From Epiperipatus broadwayi (taxonomy: Eukaryota; Onychophora; Udeonychophora; Euonychophora; Peripatidae): 64,000 nt of DNA. A model generated the notes under the pieces. The model did no database searches. It was given only the letters and a program-made list of their open reading frames with translations, and was not told the DNA's origin. This document shows positions 33,432 through 47,700 of this stretch, in pieces. Position numbers and translations under genes: made by a program. The DNA lies in contig JAQFVV010012446.1 in the NCBI GenBank assembly GCA_028023455.1, forward strand, positions 560,001 through 624,000, in the 5' to 3' direction. The stretch's first letter is position 1. Every line of letters begins with the position of its first letter.

Positions 33432-36400
33432 TATAGTCCTTCTTTCCTTTATATATTGTCTTGTTTCAGTAAAAAAAGACAAATAGATGCTTTTGTGCTG
33501 CCTTTTTTGTAATTCTTAAGTGTATCAGTTATCTTATTGATTTCAGCCAAGTCTGAGCCATCTTCAAAATCTGGTAATATTTAAATATCATTTGCAAGTT
33601 TTAGCTTAAATTTGATGGAATGTTATGAACAGCAATTGCTAAGCTGGTTTTCTTAAGTTTTCATCTCTAGTTTTGAACTCAATACTTATATTACACCTTA
33701 TTAAGAACATTATCATCTTGAAATACAAATTTTCTGTTAGTTAAAATATGAATAGTAAAAACAGCATGAAAATTTAACAATATTCTTTAAACTTCAATAG
33801 ATATAACAAGATATGGAATGACAATTAACTAGTCATTTAGAAAAATCATCAGTAACAATTAAGAAATGTTTGATATGGCAATAATCCGTATCGTCAATGG
33901 TAACCCTAGCCAAAGACTGCCAGTTTCAGGCCACCACTTTCTTGAAGATCTGACACAGTTTGAATGCCAAGCATTTGGAAAATTGAGCACTTTATTCGTT
34001 ATTAGAATCTTTTCACTCACTATATATGACATAGTATATTAGCTGACAATTTTTAAATGGTCCTTGTGCTATAATAAGTTCAACATTTTATGGTCACCAG
34101 GTGGGGTAACCATTCTTACTCCATAGTAAGCAACTACATGACCCTTTCTGAATGAGTTTATAATTTTTATTTGAAAAACCAGTGAGTTATATATTTACAA
34201 TGGATGTGTTTGCTTACATTAAAAGTCATTAAATTGACATGACCATTATACTGGATTCACTAATATATGGATAGACTATCGACTTTAGAAACATGTTCAA
34301 TGTTCTTTTTGCCAAAATGTAATTTAAAACCATGCTGTCAGAAATTAAACAACCTCAGCATGCAAAGAATTGTATGCTGACAACGCTTATGACAAGAGAT
34401 TGTCTCTAATAATGAACAAATGATTATTCAAAGAAAAAATTGGTATGTTTACAGTTGCTTCTCTATCAAATTGAGAATCTTTAACTCACTCCATTTTTCC
34501 TATTGGCCAGAATGTCATTGCTAATGGAGAAATCAATTGAAAAATTAACAAAGTCCTAAAAATGTCCATAAACTACTATATGGCATAGGAATCTCATGGA
34601 AGACAATTATCTTATATTGAAGGTTAGTGGGTGAATCTAGTACATAACTAACAAAAAACATTCAAGTTGATATCAGGTTTAAACTTATCTAATAGATTTC
34701 TGATAGAAGTTCCGAGATGGTTAAGTGTTTTTGCAAAGAGCAAAAAGTCATAAATTGTTTGATATACAAAGATTCAATTTGTTTAACTACTCATTTTCTT
34801 TGCAGTTCCAATTTTTTATTTGAATTCTTGCCTTTCTCCATTTTATATCTTGAAACTAAATTAATGATATTCTTTAATGATTAATTTCTTGCCTCATTTT
34901 TACCCTATCCTAATTGCTGTCATGTTCTTAGATAAATTTAAGATGTTTTAATGTCATCTCTAATATCACTTTTTTCAGCTTCTTATCAGATATTCCTTAC
35001 CTCTCTTCTCAGAATTCCATTTGTTAAAACAAAAAATGTTATGTAATTCCATTTCTAGGTTATGTGAATTCAAAAATAAAATGACAAGGAGACAAGAGAT
35101 TCAGGGATTCGCTGTACTTTTAATAAATATATATATATAGTGTTGTAAAGTTCTTGAAAAATATTGGATGGTATATAAGCATAATTTATGGTTCCATATT
35201 AAAATTAAACATAATAAAATCCCAAATTTTATATTTTGCTTTAAGTATTGTTAAATTCCATTTCCTAAAATAGTGGAAAGACGTTTTAACATTATAGTTA
35301 AGAAGATTTAATAAACTCAGTCCACATTAATGTAAAAAAAATCTTGGTAAATTATACTACGATATGCCATTTAGAGTACGCTTCCATCCAGATTCATCCG
35401 ATTATTAAAGTTGCATTCTGTTTAACAAAAATATACCAATAAATCCAAAACATCATTTTTCTTAAAGAAAACAAAAAAAAAAAAATCTTTATTTAATTTT
35501 CCACAAAAATTGTGTTGTGATACATGGTTTATAAATACAAAGTAACCTTTCTAAGTATTTCAAAGATTGGTTTCCTTTACACGTGTATATACTTAAGCTA
35601 TATACACAGTAAATAAAAATAAGAAAACCAATGAATTCATTTACATATATATATATAGTGTGTATGTATATGTATGTATATATACATAGTGAAAAATAAT
35701 AATGCTTTGTAAATAATGACTGAATATTAAAATATCCTTACATTTTTTAAATAGCTTATAAAGAATTTTTTCCAAATATATGTACACATACAGTAATGTA
35801 TATATGTGTGTGTAATATATATATATATAAGTATACTATACATATGTATTTGTATATACTGAATATATACACACAAATATATAATAAATATAAATACACA
35901 CATATTTACACACGCATATATAAAAATTATCTCTAATGCAATAAAGCTGTTGAATCAATACTCTAATCCAACTAACATCTTCAACATGTTAGTTTTGGCT
36001 ATATTTAACTGGGTTTTTTTTTTTTCAGGAACGCGTCGTCTTAAATTTGAGCCTAAAACATTTCCCCTTCAAATTAAATTGCATGAATGTTACATTATGA
36101 ATATATAAACAAGTTTAATCTATATCTATAATAAAGACCTAAAGAAATGTTAAAAAGTTTTACAATATTTACTGATAAAATAAATACTCTATAAAAGAAT
36201 AATATTTACGATCAGGCTTTTTAATATTTCTTTAGGAAATAAAAATACACAATTTTTTTTAACATGATTTTATACAAATACAAAACAATCAAAATAGTTT
36301 TTCCATCCAAAATGGAATTAAACCTCATTATTAAAGAAATGTTATGACATCAATTTACATTTGTTAATTTGATTGTGATTTGACAGATGTTTTTTTCCAA

Positions 36401-37559
36401 ATAACTCTTTTTTTTCCTTTATATACACCCATGCCTGTGTGCGTGTATGAGTATGTATACATGTCTGTGGATATATATATCTACGTAAAGACTAAAGACT
36501 CCACTAATATCATACCTCGACAAAACATTTATCATAAAATCTACGTAATACTTTCCTCTTATGAGAGTCCAGCTTTAGTAATATGTTATTGTCACAGTAG
36601 TATATTATATTCATGTTATTACCATTAACATTCGACTTTTAGGTTTCCAAATAGCAGTTTTTTAACAATACCCTAAATTTTGTACCATTTTCAATTTCAA
36701 TTTGCAGCAAAATGGACTGAAAACTTAATTAGTACATGATAATAAAATTAAAACAAGTTAACGTAAGCAAAAAAATGCTAAAAATAATTAAATATGTTCA
36801 ATTTCAAGCGCAATAAATCATACTGTTGTAAGCATGAATAATCTATGAAAGGATATTAGATGAGTAAGATTATATTCACATTTCCTGATTAATTTCTAGC
36901 GGTTGCCCTGCATCAGGAAGAAGTTACGGACTTGGAACTACCCGTCTTGCAGCCATAATTGACTGCCGCAAATTCAAAAACACCTTTAAGTTTTAAAACT
37001 CAACCCAATTTGACACTGAATAAGACCTGAGGCCAGAAGCTATATATTTTAATGACTTCAATTTAGGTTAACCATAAGCATACGAATATATGAAATATAT
37101 ATCATTTTTCAAATGAAGAAAATATTGCATAATAGTCAAATTAAGATAAAATTTAAAAAATCACTAGATATTTAATTAAATTCACTTCAGATTGATAATT
37201 TTAAAAATAACAGTTTTAAAAATTATTTCGAGAAGTGAAAATATTTAAACAGGTTTTCCGTACGTATAAATGTAAACAATTTATAGAAATCAGTGTGTTG
37301 TAACTCTTTATATGTAGATATCACAGCAAGTAACAGTAATTTGAAGAAAAAAATGCATTATAACTTGATCATTATATATTCTAACCCTATATTAAGAATG
37401 CTTCAGGAAGACATAATTTCTCACGGGACTTCAAATCGCATCTACAATTGTTAAATGTGATAAAACAATGATGTGATTAGTAGCGATATAAAACTAAAAT
37501 ATAAAACCATAATATGTTTTCTACTCCAAATTCTTATCTTTAAACTTCTGATCTTTTCT
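33432..37559. other. No recognisable gene; microsatellites
   Basis: AT-rich sequence with TA/TG/CA-type simple repeats, chiefly at 35640-35690, 35800-35930 and 36460-36480. Region 33900-34750 is slightly less AT-rich and may be an old repeat, but I could not recognise it on either strand. Confidence 0.4.
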
Positions 37560-37960
37560 ATTTCCTTTTTGTAATTGTTCCATATCTCCACTACATATAA
37601 AGCACACTTTGCAATCCATTATTTAAATCAAGATTCAATGAATTACAAAATATTGCAATTCTCACTCAATTTCTTTATCCTTACTCATCATCATCACTTT
37701 TCCAACTAGCCAAATATTTTAAAGTGCTAATTACCGATTGTTTGTCCAATGGTTATTTGTTAATGTTTCACTTCACCACTTTTACTTTCACTGCGTTAAT
37801 TCTATTTATGTTTATTTTTATCCCAACCCTTCTACACAAATTCTACCAATAAACCAAACCTTCTGCACAAGTTCTATCAACTTTATTATGCTTACCCTCG
37901 CTAGTCTGCAATTATCGGCAAATTGAAACGCATCTTTTCTACTTCCGGATCAATTTCATC
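37560..37960 (-). pseudogene. Possible LINE reverse transcriptase fragment
   Basis: On the minus strand a frame contains FQFADNCRLA, like the F-A-D-D catalytic motif of LINE RTs with the second Asp changed, followed by IIKLIELVQKV as in the helix that usually follows. Many stops break it. Weak support. Confidence 0.35.
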
Positions 37961-40780
37961 ATTATCAAAGAAAATTCATTTATAAGTTTATATCAAATGA
38001 AACAAAATAAACAATTCTATTGTTTTAGACTCTTCCTATATTTACCTCTTTGGTCAAACCATTAAATTTAACAAACATTTTAAGATTCATATATGTTCAC
38101 TATGATAAAATACGCAACATAAAATCTGTATTAATTGTAAAAAATTAACTATAAGTTACAACACATTTTATTTAAATTACGGGTATATCTATTTATCATC
38201 TTTATATAGATTCACATTTGACATCAATGTCCCACCTGGTTTAGTGTAACAAAAAAGGTAGTAGCTCAAACTAAAGGTTTCTGGGTGAGGAGAGTAAAAA
38301 GATAAATGATGTACTCAACGAACATCATTTCAATGTTTCAATTCATCATCTTCTAGAGTGACTGACTGTGAGATTATTATATATCACTAGAAACCATTGT
38401 ATCTGGCAGTGACCTTTTACAAATATTATACTATTCAAACATGAAATTTCAATATCTGATATCGTGAATTCAAGTAATCTTGTTTTCCACAATGTGAACC
38501 TGATTCTAGAATAGTGTCTAGATATTTTAAAGATCTCATTTATGGGTTAACATAAAGTATTTTTGACTATGGTAAGACTGGTATATTAATAAAAGGTGAT
38601 GATAATTGATTACAGCTAACTAATACAAATTATACTAAATATTAGGGAAGTCCATTTCCTTGTTTAGTGTGTAATTTAAGATTAAACAATGAACCCTAAT
38701 TTCAGTAATATATTTTAACTATTCGTACACATAATTGTATATTTAAAAAAGCCGCAACGTTGTACTCAAAGTAAGTACATTGCATTGTTTAACCGCTTAA
38801 AAAATAAAATAATCGAATGACATATTATAAATAAAAATATTTTACAACTTTCACAATTAGCACAAAGTTCTAAGATATAAATATAATCGCAACACCTCGA
38901 CAGTTTTTGCACAGAAGTTGGGAGAATTTCAAGGTTCATCCACTCTGGGTTAGCCCAGATTTTATTTGTAGATCAGTTGATATACTTATTAGACATTTTT
39001 TAGATTTACGTAAGTAGATCAGACAAATTATATTTTAAATAGACTTGATAAAAAATTAAGTCAGATGTCACATGACTTGTATGCATGAAATTTTAGAATT
39101 AACTTTTACTAATGAATGTATTGAAATACATTAAATGCGCTTTAAATTTATTGACTACATTGCTTATAACTAAATATGCAATATAAATTTCGGCCATTTA
39201 TCTTTCAAAAGCATAATTCATATAAAAATATAATTACAAAACAATTAATTATCAACGCTATCAGATATATAAAATATACAAGACAAATTAATGAAAATAT
39301 CATTGAATTATTTTAAAATTAATAATAATAATTGAACTATATTTTATGTTATTTATGTAAAGAATTTTATACTTTTAATTTTTTTATTATAATAATTATA
39401 CATAAAGGTTAGATGCAAAATCATATTTTCATTTACGAAAATTAAATAACTTTCTAAAATCTGCGTAAAATTATAAGAAGTCTCTTCAAATATTAATGAA
39501 ATTAGACTTTATTTTTTTACCGTAAGTTATAACTTTCTTAAGTAATACATTTTGACTTAAATATATATACATTTGGAAAAATAAAAAATTCAAAATAATA
39601 AATAATATATTTCAGTAGCGAACGTGAGAACCTAGTTTTTATTTGTCACGCTTAGACAAATTTGCTACATTTAATTTATGATTTACGTTATAGCTAGATA
39701 ATAGCAAATAAAAATTCTAATTATTAATTTTTTAAAAAACATTTACTATAGTTAATCTTTAAAAGAAAAAAAAAATTAATTGCTAAATCTTACAGATCTT
39801 TATAAATAACAAGCGATGGAGAAAATAAACTAAATGCTTATTAAATCGACCTGCATATTGCAAGAAGAAATGAACGAATGAAAAATTAATTATTTATTTA
39901 TATAATTATTATGCTACAATGATATAGAAATAAGTGTTTAATACAAAAGAACAAATTATAAATATATATCGGATAGATATTGAAATTAATATTATCATTT
40001 AATATATATATTTAATACACAAGAATAAAAAATTAGTAAATATTTTTTTTATTACTACTATATATATATAAAGATCTTGCACCAATATAAAAATGTTTTA
40101 TATACAGAATTTATTGTAAATACATATTCAATACTGTAGATATTGTTACTATTTAATCATTAGATTCAATATTTATTTACATTTTCAGCGGCATATATAA
40201 TTTTAAAAAAAGGGCATTGTGCAATTATTATCACATGGTTTCTTAAATAAGCAAAGTGGTGAATCCAAGGAAATTATGAAACTTAAGAGTACTAGATTAG
40301 CAGTATCGCACCTGTATTTGTATTTATCTATGTATCTGAGCTGTCGTTTATATATATATCCACATACATACAAGAAAAATAAACACACACATAAATATAT
40401 ATTTATTTATATAATACAGGAATAAGTTAACTCCACATTTTGTGAGAATCATTCAAAATATAATACTATGCATAAAGATTTTATTTTTATATTTTCCTTT
40501 TCTGCATTACTTAAAAACTTATTATCTTTTAATGTACTTTTGAAAGATCACCAAGTTACTTTACTAATATATATATACATACATAGGTATAGTAAAAAGC
40601 CTTTAAACAGTCCATTGCAGGAGTCAAAGGCTTCTCCAGTACATGGAGATAAGTTATCCTTCTAGTTTAAAACAGCAAGTATCCGATGGGTCACCAATAA
40701 TTAGGTGGTTAGCTGTGTTGCATTGGATTAGCTACCTAAAAGAAAAATCTTAAGCCTGCTTGTAATAAAAACATATTTTC
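37961..40780. other. No recognisable feature
   Basis: Very AT-rich intergenic sequence with TATATA tracts near 39975, 40060 and 40350. No family resemblance on either strand. Confidence 0.45.
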
Positions 40781-40782
40781 AA

Positions 40783-40860
40783 ATTTGTAAGAACTGGATT
40801 CAAACCTAGAATTGTGGGAAAGGCAGAAAGATGAACTAACCATTCTGCCACAAGATATTT
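40783..40860 (-). repeat. tRNA-derived SINE head, family C
   Basis: Minus strand: TGGCAGAATGGTTAG (A box) and GGTTTGAATCCAG (B box), 35-40 nt apart. It resembles a tRNA head that has lost its acceptor pairing. Confidence 0.55.
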
Positions 40861-41344
40861 TATATAAGTATGAAAGGATACCTTTATACTCAGACAATAG
40901 AACAATATTAAAGAAATTCAACCAAAAAACAGAATTACATTTTTAAAAAAAAAATCAACAATTTTTTTTTTTTTTAATTTTCACGTAATCTAAAAGATAA
41001 AAATTAATATAAAAGAGTCTATACAAGTTGAGGAAATCTTTTTAGATTCAATGCAATACAAAATAGGCATTCCTGAATCAACTAGATAAAATTGAAAAGT
41101 AGCACTATATTTTTTACAGTTATTCTCTTTAGTCTACTTGTTTTTATAGCCAATTAAGGCTTCTTTTTTTTTTTTCAAATTTATTTTTAATATTTTCATT
41201 ACTCCAGTAAAAGTTTTTAAAGTTTCTGATTTGATCCAAAATAGTTAAACGTGATTAATATTCTCGTTTTGTTTTGAGGACAAAAAAAAACGGCAGAACA
41301 TATGAAAAATTTTCAGCTATTATATACACAAAATGCTAGTGCCC

Positions 41345-41350
41345 TTTATT
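41345..41350 (-). terminator. Polyadenylation signal of the Arkadia gene
   Basis: AATAAA on the minus strand, about 157 nt after the stop codon at 41507-41509, the nearest good signal. Confidence 0.5.
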
Positions 41351-41506
41351 TTGTTATGTGTAAATTTTATTATCTAGAAATTTCCTTTTGCATACACACT
41401 ATAAATGCGCGTAAAATCCTTGCATTAGATATGTATAGTTTCTTCTCATATAAGCGGAGAAGGTCATTGGAAGATAATAGCCCAAAAGTGAAAGGTTAAA
41501 GGAAGA

Positions 41507-41722
41507 TTAAAGTATAGTAGGATCTTTGCCTGCTTCAATATCGACTCGACAAATTGGACAACGTTTATTAGTTGCCAGCCATTGGTCCACACATACTATA
41601 TGGAAAAGATGCATACACGGTAATCTCCGAACATCTTCACCTTCTTCAAATTCGGATAAACAAATGGTGCATTTTTCAATATGTTCATCTGATTGGCTAT
41701 TAGCTTCCACAGTTCGTTGAAT
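41507..41722 (-). CDS. Arkadia last exon: RING-H2
   Basis: Acceptor CATTTTAG, stop TAA at 41507-41509, 71 residues. The RING reads CTIC ... [10 protein letters not shown] ... CVDQWLA ... CPICRVDIE with perfect C3H2C3 spacing and the E2-contact Ile, Trp and Pro. It is very close to human RNF111/RNF165 in this part and starts with the same phase as paralog exon 15470-15697. Confidence 0.95.
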   Translation of the reverse strand: MQRTVEANSQSDEHIEKCTICLSEFEEGEDVRRLPCMHLFHIVCVDQWLATNKRCPICRVDIEAGKDPTIL

Positions 41723-44700
41723 CTAAAATGAAATTACACATTAAAATAAAATTGTGAATTAAAAATATAACTCAAAAACACATACTGATATCATATATAT
41801 ATAATAAGACCTACAATAGAAATCATACATTTGCTAAAAATGTAAATTATGCTAATACATATATATATATGCATGTGATTGCAAACTGTTTTTCATTGAG
41901 GAAACTATTTAGATTGTGGTTATTATCAGCAATGAAAATTCCTTTGTGAGAAATGATGATGCTGTATTTCTCCAATATATTTTGAAGCCGATGAGTATTC
42001 TTAATACACATAATAGCAATTCCATAAAAGTAGTATAAGTAGCTGACAATTCAATAAAGCAACAACACATTTTTCTACAAATCTGAGCAAGGTGTTTTGT
42101 GACCATACTAAAACAACATCTACATATTATGATACTTTCATAGATTAGCTGACATATTTGAATAGGCTGCTATTACTGGTCAAAGAGTTTTTAAAGACAT
42201 ACATAGTGCCTTCCAGTTAAGAAGTGACTTGTTCTTTTTCCAAATTGCCTTCAGCACTATCTCTGAATTAATGCACCTGTTACAAAGTGAACTATTTCAG
42301 TTATTCCCCACCAAAATTTTAAAGTGTTACTAGGTTTGGATCACAAGTTGCGATGATTAATAGTGTATTTCGTATTTTAGCCCATGATGGAACAACGTGT
42401 TAACATTATATATTTTTTTTTTCCCTCAATAGGCAAACCTATCTAAACCATCTATGATAGTGAAGCCATGAGTCACAAAAACATTTTCAAGTAGTTTCCA
42501 AGCGTTGAAGATGATTTATGAAGGCATAAATCGTGCAGTCATATTTTATATTATAACTCGTGATTCAGATATGCTAGTGTCTTCAAATTTTTCTCAATAG
42601 TTAAACTCACACAACACATGCCGATTCAGAGATGGCGCTGCGGACAGCTTTGATAGAGAACCAGTCACTTTTTCATTGGAACTGTGAACAATGTTTTCCA
42701 TTCAAACATCATTCCGCAGACATCTTTTATCTGTGAAATTATTCAAATAAATATATATGTGTGTACAAGATATTGAAATTGTAACAGGAATTTCTGTGAA
42801 TTTATCTAAAAATATTTCAGTCATAATGTAACCAGACAAACAATCATTACAAACTGATCACCTCTGAAACCAAAAATATTAAGTGCTATAGATTATATAA
42901 GTTTGTTAAATCAGCAATAAATACTTTATATATGTGAAAGCTAGAAGAATTTCAACTTTTGAGATATTTACGCAAGTAATTAGCAGATTATTACAGACTT
43001 TATAAATATAAGTATCGAAATTGTAAAAAAAAATTCCATGTATTTATCTATTTCAGCCATGATTTAACCAGACAAATCAGCTTGCAATACCAATTTTTTA
43101 TTCGTTGTTTGCCTGGTTACATCATAACTAAAATATTTCAAGAAAAATGTACGAAATTCCCGTTACAATTTCATTATATACTTACATAACATATATTTAT
43201 TTAAATATTTTCACAGATAAAAGACGTCTGCAAAATAACTTTTGAATAGAAAACTTTGTACGTAGTATGTGCCAATAAAAAAGTGCCTGGTTCTCTCTCC
43301 AGGTTGCCTACAGCGCCATCTCTTAATAAAAGCATGTGTTTTGTGGCAACAGTTTAATTATACGAAATTCCCATTACAATTTCATTATATACTTACATAA
43401 CATATATATGTTTATTTAAATATTTTCATAAATAAAAGATGTTTAAAAATAATTTTTGAATAGAAAACTTTGTGCATAGTATGTTCCAGTAAAAAAGTGC
43501 CTGGTTCTCTCTCCAGATTGCCTGCAGCACCATCTCTTAATAAAAGCATGTGTTTTGTGGCAACCATTTAATTATTCACCATAAAAATTTTAAGAGACTT
43601 GGATATCTGGATCATGCATAACAATATGAAATGTGATGGGGTATATTGTACCTCCATAGATCATTTTCGATGCTTTCCCGGCCTTCACAAAATCTTATAA
43701 AATATTGAAAACATTCTTGCAATTCCGGGATTCACTGCCAGGCACAGTTCGAATCATTTCAAAGATTTCAGTAGCAGTTTTGCCAAATTTAAAAACAAAA
43801 TTTAATGTTAGCACATCGTTGAATCGTGAGCTACGGTGTGAAATATACTATTATTTTGATATTTACATCTCTTTGATATTAGATCCTTAAAAAGTATACA
43901 AATTGAAACGACGATGCAGGATATTAGGAGGATGATCAGCTATATGCCCTAGCAAACAAATCACAAATGCTTGTCCGAAACTTTGTGATGACGGTATTTT
44001 AGTCGTAACTCTATGTTGGATTACTTCCAAAATATAATATTATTTATTAAATGTCTTTTGATCAGTTTATAACATAAGATTTTGAGTGGTATTACTCATC
44101 TCTCTTCTACCAATGTTGCTGGCCTAACCAGTAAGAGTACTACGGAGGTGAGAAACAAGTCAGGGATCTTTAGATTCATAATCACTAGATTTAAAGTGAT
44201 GTTCTAACCAACTCAAAGAATAGCCTATCAGAACTTCAGTTCAGAATAGTCTAATTGTTCAGAACATCACACCAAATTCAATATTCATAAATCTAGAGGT
44301 TTCCAATTTGATTCTCATGTTAGTACTAACACTTGTCAATCGGCAATATATGAAGAAAAGAAAATTAATTACAAATGATGTTCTTATGTGGTAAATTTCA
44401 GTCCTTCAACCTTCACAAGTGTTTGATAATGTTTAAAGACTATAATCTATATTTTTTATGATAATGAACAGACACATTTTCAATTCAAGGATTGGGAAGT
44501 AGCTTGATATAATCCCAATGTTGTCTAATAATCTTGCCAGTTCTGTATACTTTAATACACCTTCCCCCCAATCTATCTCTTCCAGTTTTCCCACCTATTT
44601 TATGAGCAAAAAAGATTCGATATTTTCACTGTGGTTTTTATTTGGTTTTTCTTTATTTTCACCACAATGATTCTGTATTTTGTCTGTTTAAGCATTTTTA

Positions 44701-47700
44701 GCATCCAGCATCAGAAATAATTTTATAAAACATTAATCTTACTTTTTAAAATTCTTTCTTAAAGTTTAAGCCGTCTATGTGCTCGCGTTCAACAAAAAGC
44801 TCAATGTTATTCTGCTCGTACGGAATAGTGTTTGTTCCAGATGTATAAGATTACTTTCTTAATTTATACAATTCACAGAATTTAACTGCTTTCTCATCCT
44901 TTATGACAAGAAAAAAAAAAAAATGCCCTAAATTTTGAATGGAAAATTCTGGATTGTTATCAAAATTACCTTACAACAGTTTGAGGAATTTTTTATGAAA
45001 GAGTCTAATTCAATATGTAAAATTACATTTCAAAATCCTGTTATTTAAGAAAATAATTTTAAACGTGATGCAATAAAACAAATTAGAAATAAAAAATATA
45101 AGATAAAAAGTTTTTAAGATGATCAAGGAATTAAATTTGTAGTAGCAAACCTTTTTATATTTATGAGGGAAGGTATTTCTCTCTATAATGTCCTGAGAGG
45201 CCCCGCGATTGACGTTACCAAGTTGTTCTTCTAATCGCACCAAATCCTAATAAGAAAAAAATTACTTACAGTTTCCATCATAATTTATAAATGAAATTAT
45301 TAAAAAAAATTCATTATTCAAAAAAAAAAAATTCACCTCATATGTTGGTCGGTAAACCATTCGGTTCATGGAATGCAATCTTCTAGGTGTGGTAAAAATA
45401 TATGGTTGAAATGTAGGAATGGGTGGTACGGGAGCCATTTCTGGTAATGGCTACAAATGAAAAAAAATATATATAAACATATGTAAAAACTGAAATTTTA
45501 ATGAGATCTTGCTACATTTTATTGCGCACCAAGATATGACTAAGCAACCAACGAATTAAAAACTTGATCGAAAACTGAAATCACATTGTCTGGTAACAAA
45601 ATTCTTATTTGTAAAGTCACACAAATAAAAATACTGCTGCTGGTTTTCAGTTTCCGATCTAGTTTTTAATGAGTTACTTGCTGACTTGAGCCAATTGATA
45701 AGTGTGGGTTCAGCGCGAAATGCATCTTGGTGACCATTTGTTTTTTAAGATGTCTTATTCATATATTTCAAGAATATATGATGAAATGGAGATTATTAAA
45801 TACATCTATCTTACATTACGAATGACTTCTAAACAAACAATATATATGAAGATTTCATTAAACTTTCAATATTTATATTTATAAAATCTGAATAAAAACA
45901 AATATTTGTACTTCATATTTAACATTATATAAATATATTTGTAGAATATTTAGCATTATAATGAGCAAAATTTATAAAATATTAATTGAGAAGCCGATTA
46001 GTTCCTTAATCTTCTGCATTAATTATTATTTATAGAAAAAAAAAAAAACTTTTAAATAATTCCTATCTTTAATTTATGCAATAATATTCATCAGCCCTCG
46101 TTTAAAAAATCTTATGAATACCAATAATTTTAAATTATTACAAATATTAATGAACCATTCTTGAGTATTTATGATTGTTTGATTGTTCACAAAGTTCAAA
46201 ATGCATGTTTCAGATATAGTTATGGTTTGACTAAGTTCTCATAAATAATCCACAATTTTAAAATTATGTAATTGTTTTAAGATGGAACAGAAGTACAAAT
46301 TGCATTGTACAGTTAATAAAATTTATAACAGAGACAAGTCTCTTTTATAAATATAATCTTGGTTCTAAATGTAACTTAGATGTACCAACTTTTAATAATA
46401 ATACTTTCACTAAAAGTTTTCCTTTTAATGAAGCAAAACTTTATAATAAACTTCCTCTCCATGTGAGGAATAAAAATAGTTGGATTTTTTTTTTAAAAAA
46501 AAGTTAAATGTTTATTATTGTAGAGATTTCTTTAAAAGAAAGTATAAAAAAAACAAACTTATCTTCGTTTTTTCTTATTAATTTATTGGGGTTTTTTTTA
46601 AATCGTAGTATTGTATTTATATTTGTATATACTTATTCTTTGGAATACTTTTGGATTGGTAGAAGATTAGTTATTTACTGAACCTGTCGTTTGTTAAATT
46701 AAATTATATACATATACTTTTTATTATTTGGCAATCTGGGAATATCAATGTAAGATTCTTGTTAATAAAAAAAAGTTATATTAAATATTTGGAAAAGGTT
46801 TACATTTTAATCACTTCTGATGGGAAATGTTTAAGACCTTAAACACATTTTAATGCGTCAGAAAATTTATTTGCTTCAATTTACCAAAACATAATTTATA
46901 TTTTATCCAATTTTAAAAGCGAGAAATATTAGCATTAAATTAGCAAATTTAAAAAAAAATAAATGTCATTATTTTATCTCGAGATTTTTGCAGAATAAAT
47001 ACATATAAATTTTTATAGAGATCTGGAAAATGCTTGGCTCAATCCAGATAAAATATTAACTCGCCTCTCGTTTCAAATAAAGTAATTATCTTTATTATTC
47101 GCTTTAATAATTTAAATAGTTTACTCAATAAGCTAACAATGTATCCTTAAATCCTATAATAAGTAATAGCATTACAAATCATATCATTTGTCTTGCGAAA
47201 TCTTGATAACAGTTTTTTGACACAGCATCACATAATGTATATCAAAATTTGTAACTACAAAAAAAATACTATATTAATGTAGCCATGGTTGGTGAATAAA
47301 TAAATTTAAATCATTTTTATTTCATCTTATTTTAAGACAATTATAGCTTGGAAAAGTTGAGGGTAAAATATGAGATAGATGAACTCAATAAGCAAATAAT
47401 ACTTTGCGAGATATTAAAAAGCGGGAAAATCTTTATAAGAAGAAGACATTAAGAAAAAATGAGATCGTCCATAAAACCTCGGATCAATTCCGATTTAGCT
47501 ATTTAATTATTTTCTAACTTAACCGATAATATATTCAGAATACTGAAATTTTGTAAGAAATAGAATATAAAGATTTATTTTTTTTAAAAGTGAAATACAG
47601 GCAGTCCTCGACCTTCCTATCTAATTGGTTCCTGAAATGTGTATGAAAGTAGAGCAAATTAAAAAAACATCAAAAAATGTTTTTAAAACGTTTATTTTTT

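Noticed and set aside
33900-34750. Possible LTR retrotransposon pol remains on the minus strand
   Set aside because: Some broken frames looked suggestive, but no integrase, RT or protease motif and no LTR pair could be seen.
35640-35930. TA/TG-rich cluster as a possible regulatory or origin-like region
   Set aside because: Simple microsatellite tracts common in this kind of genome; no further organisation.
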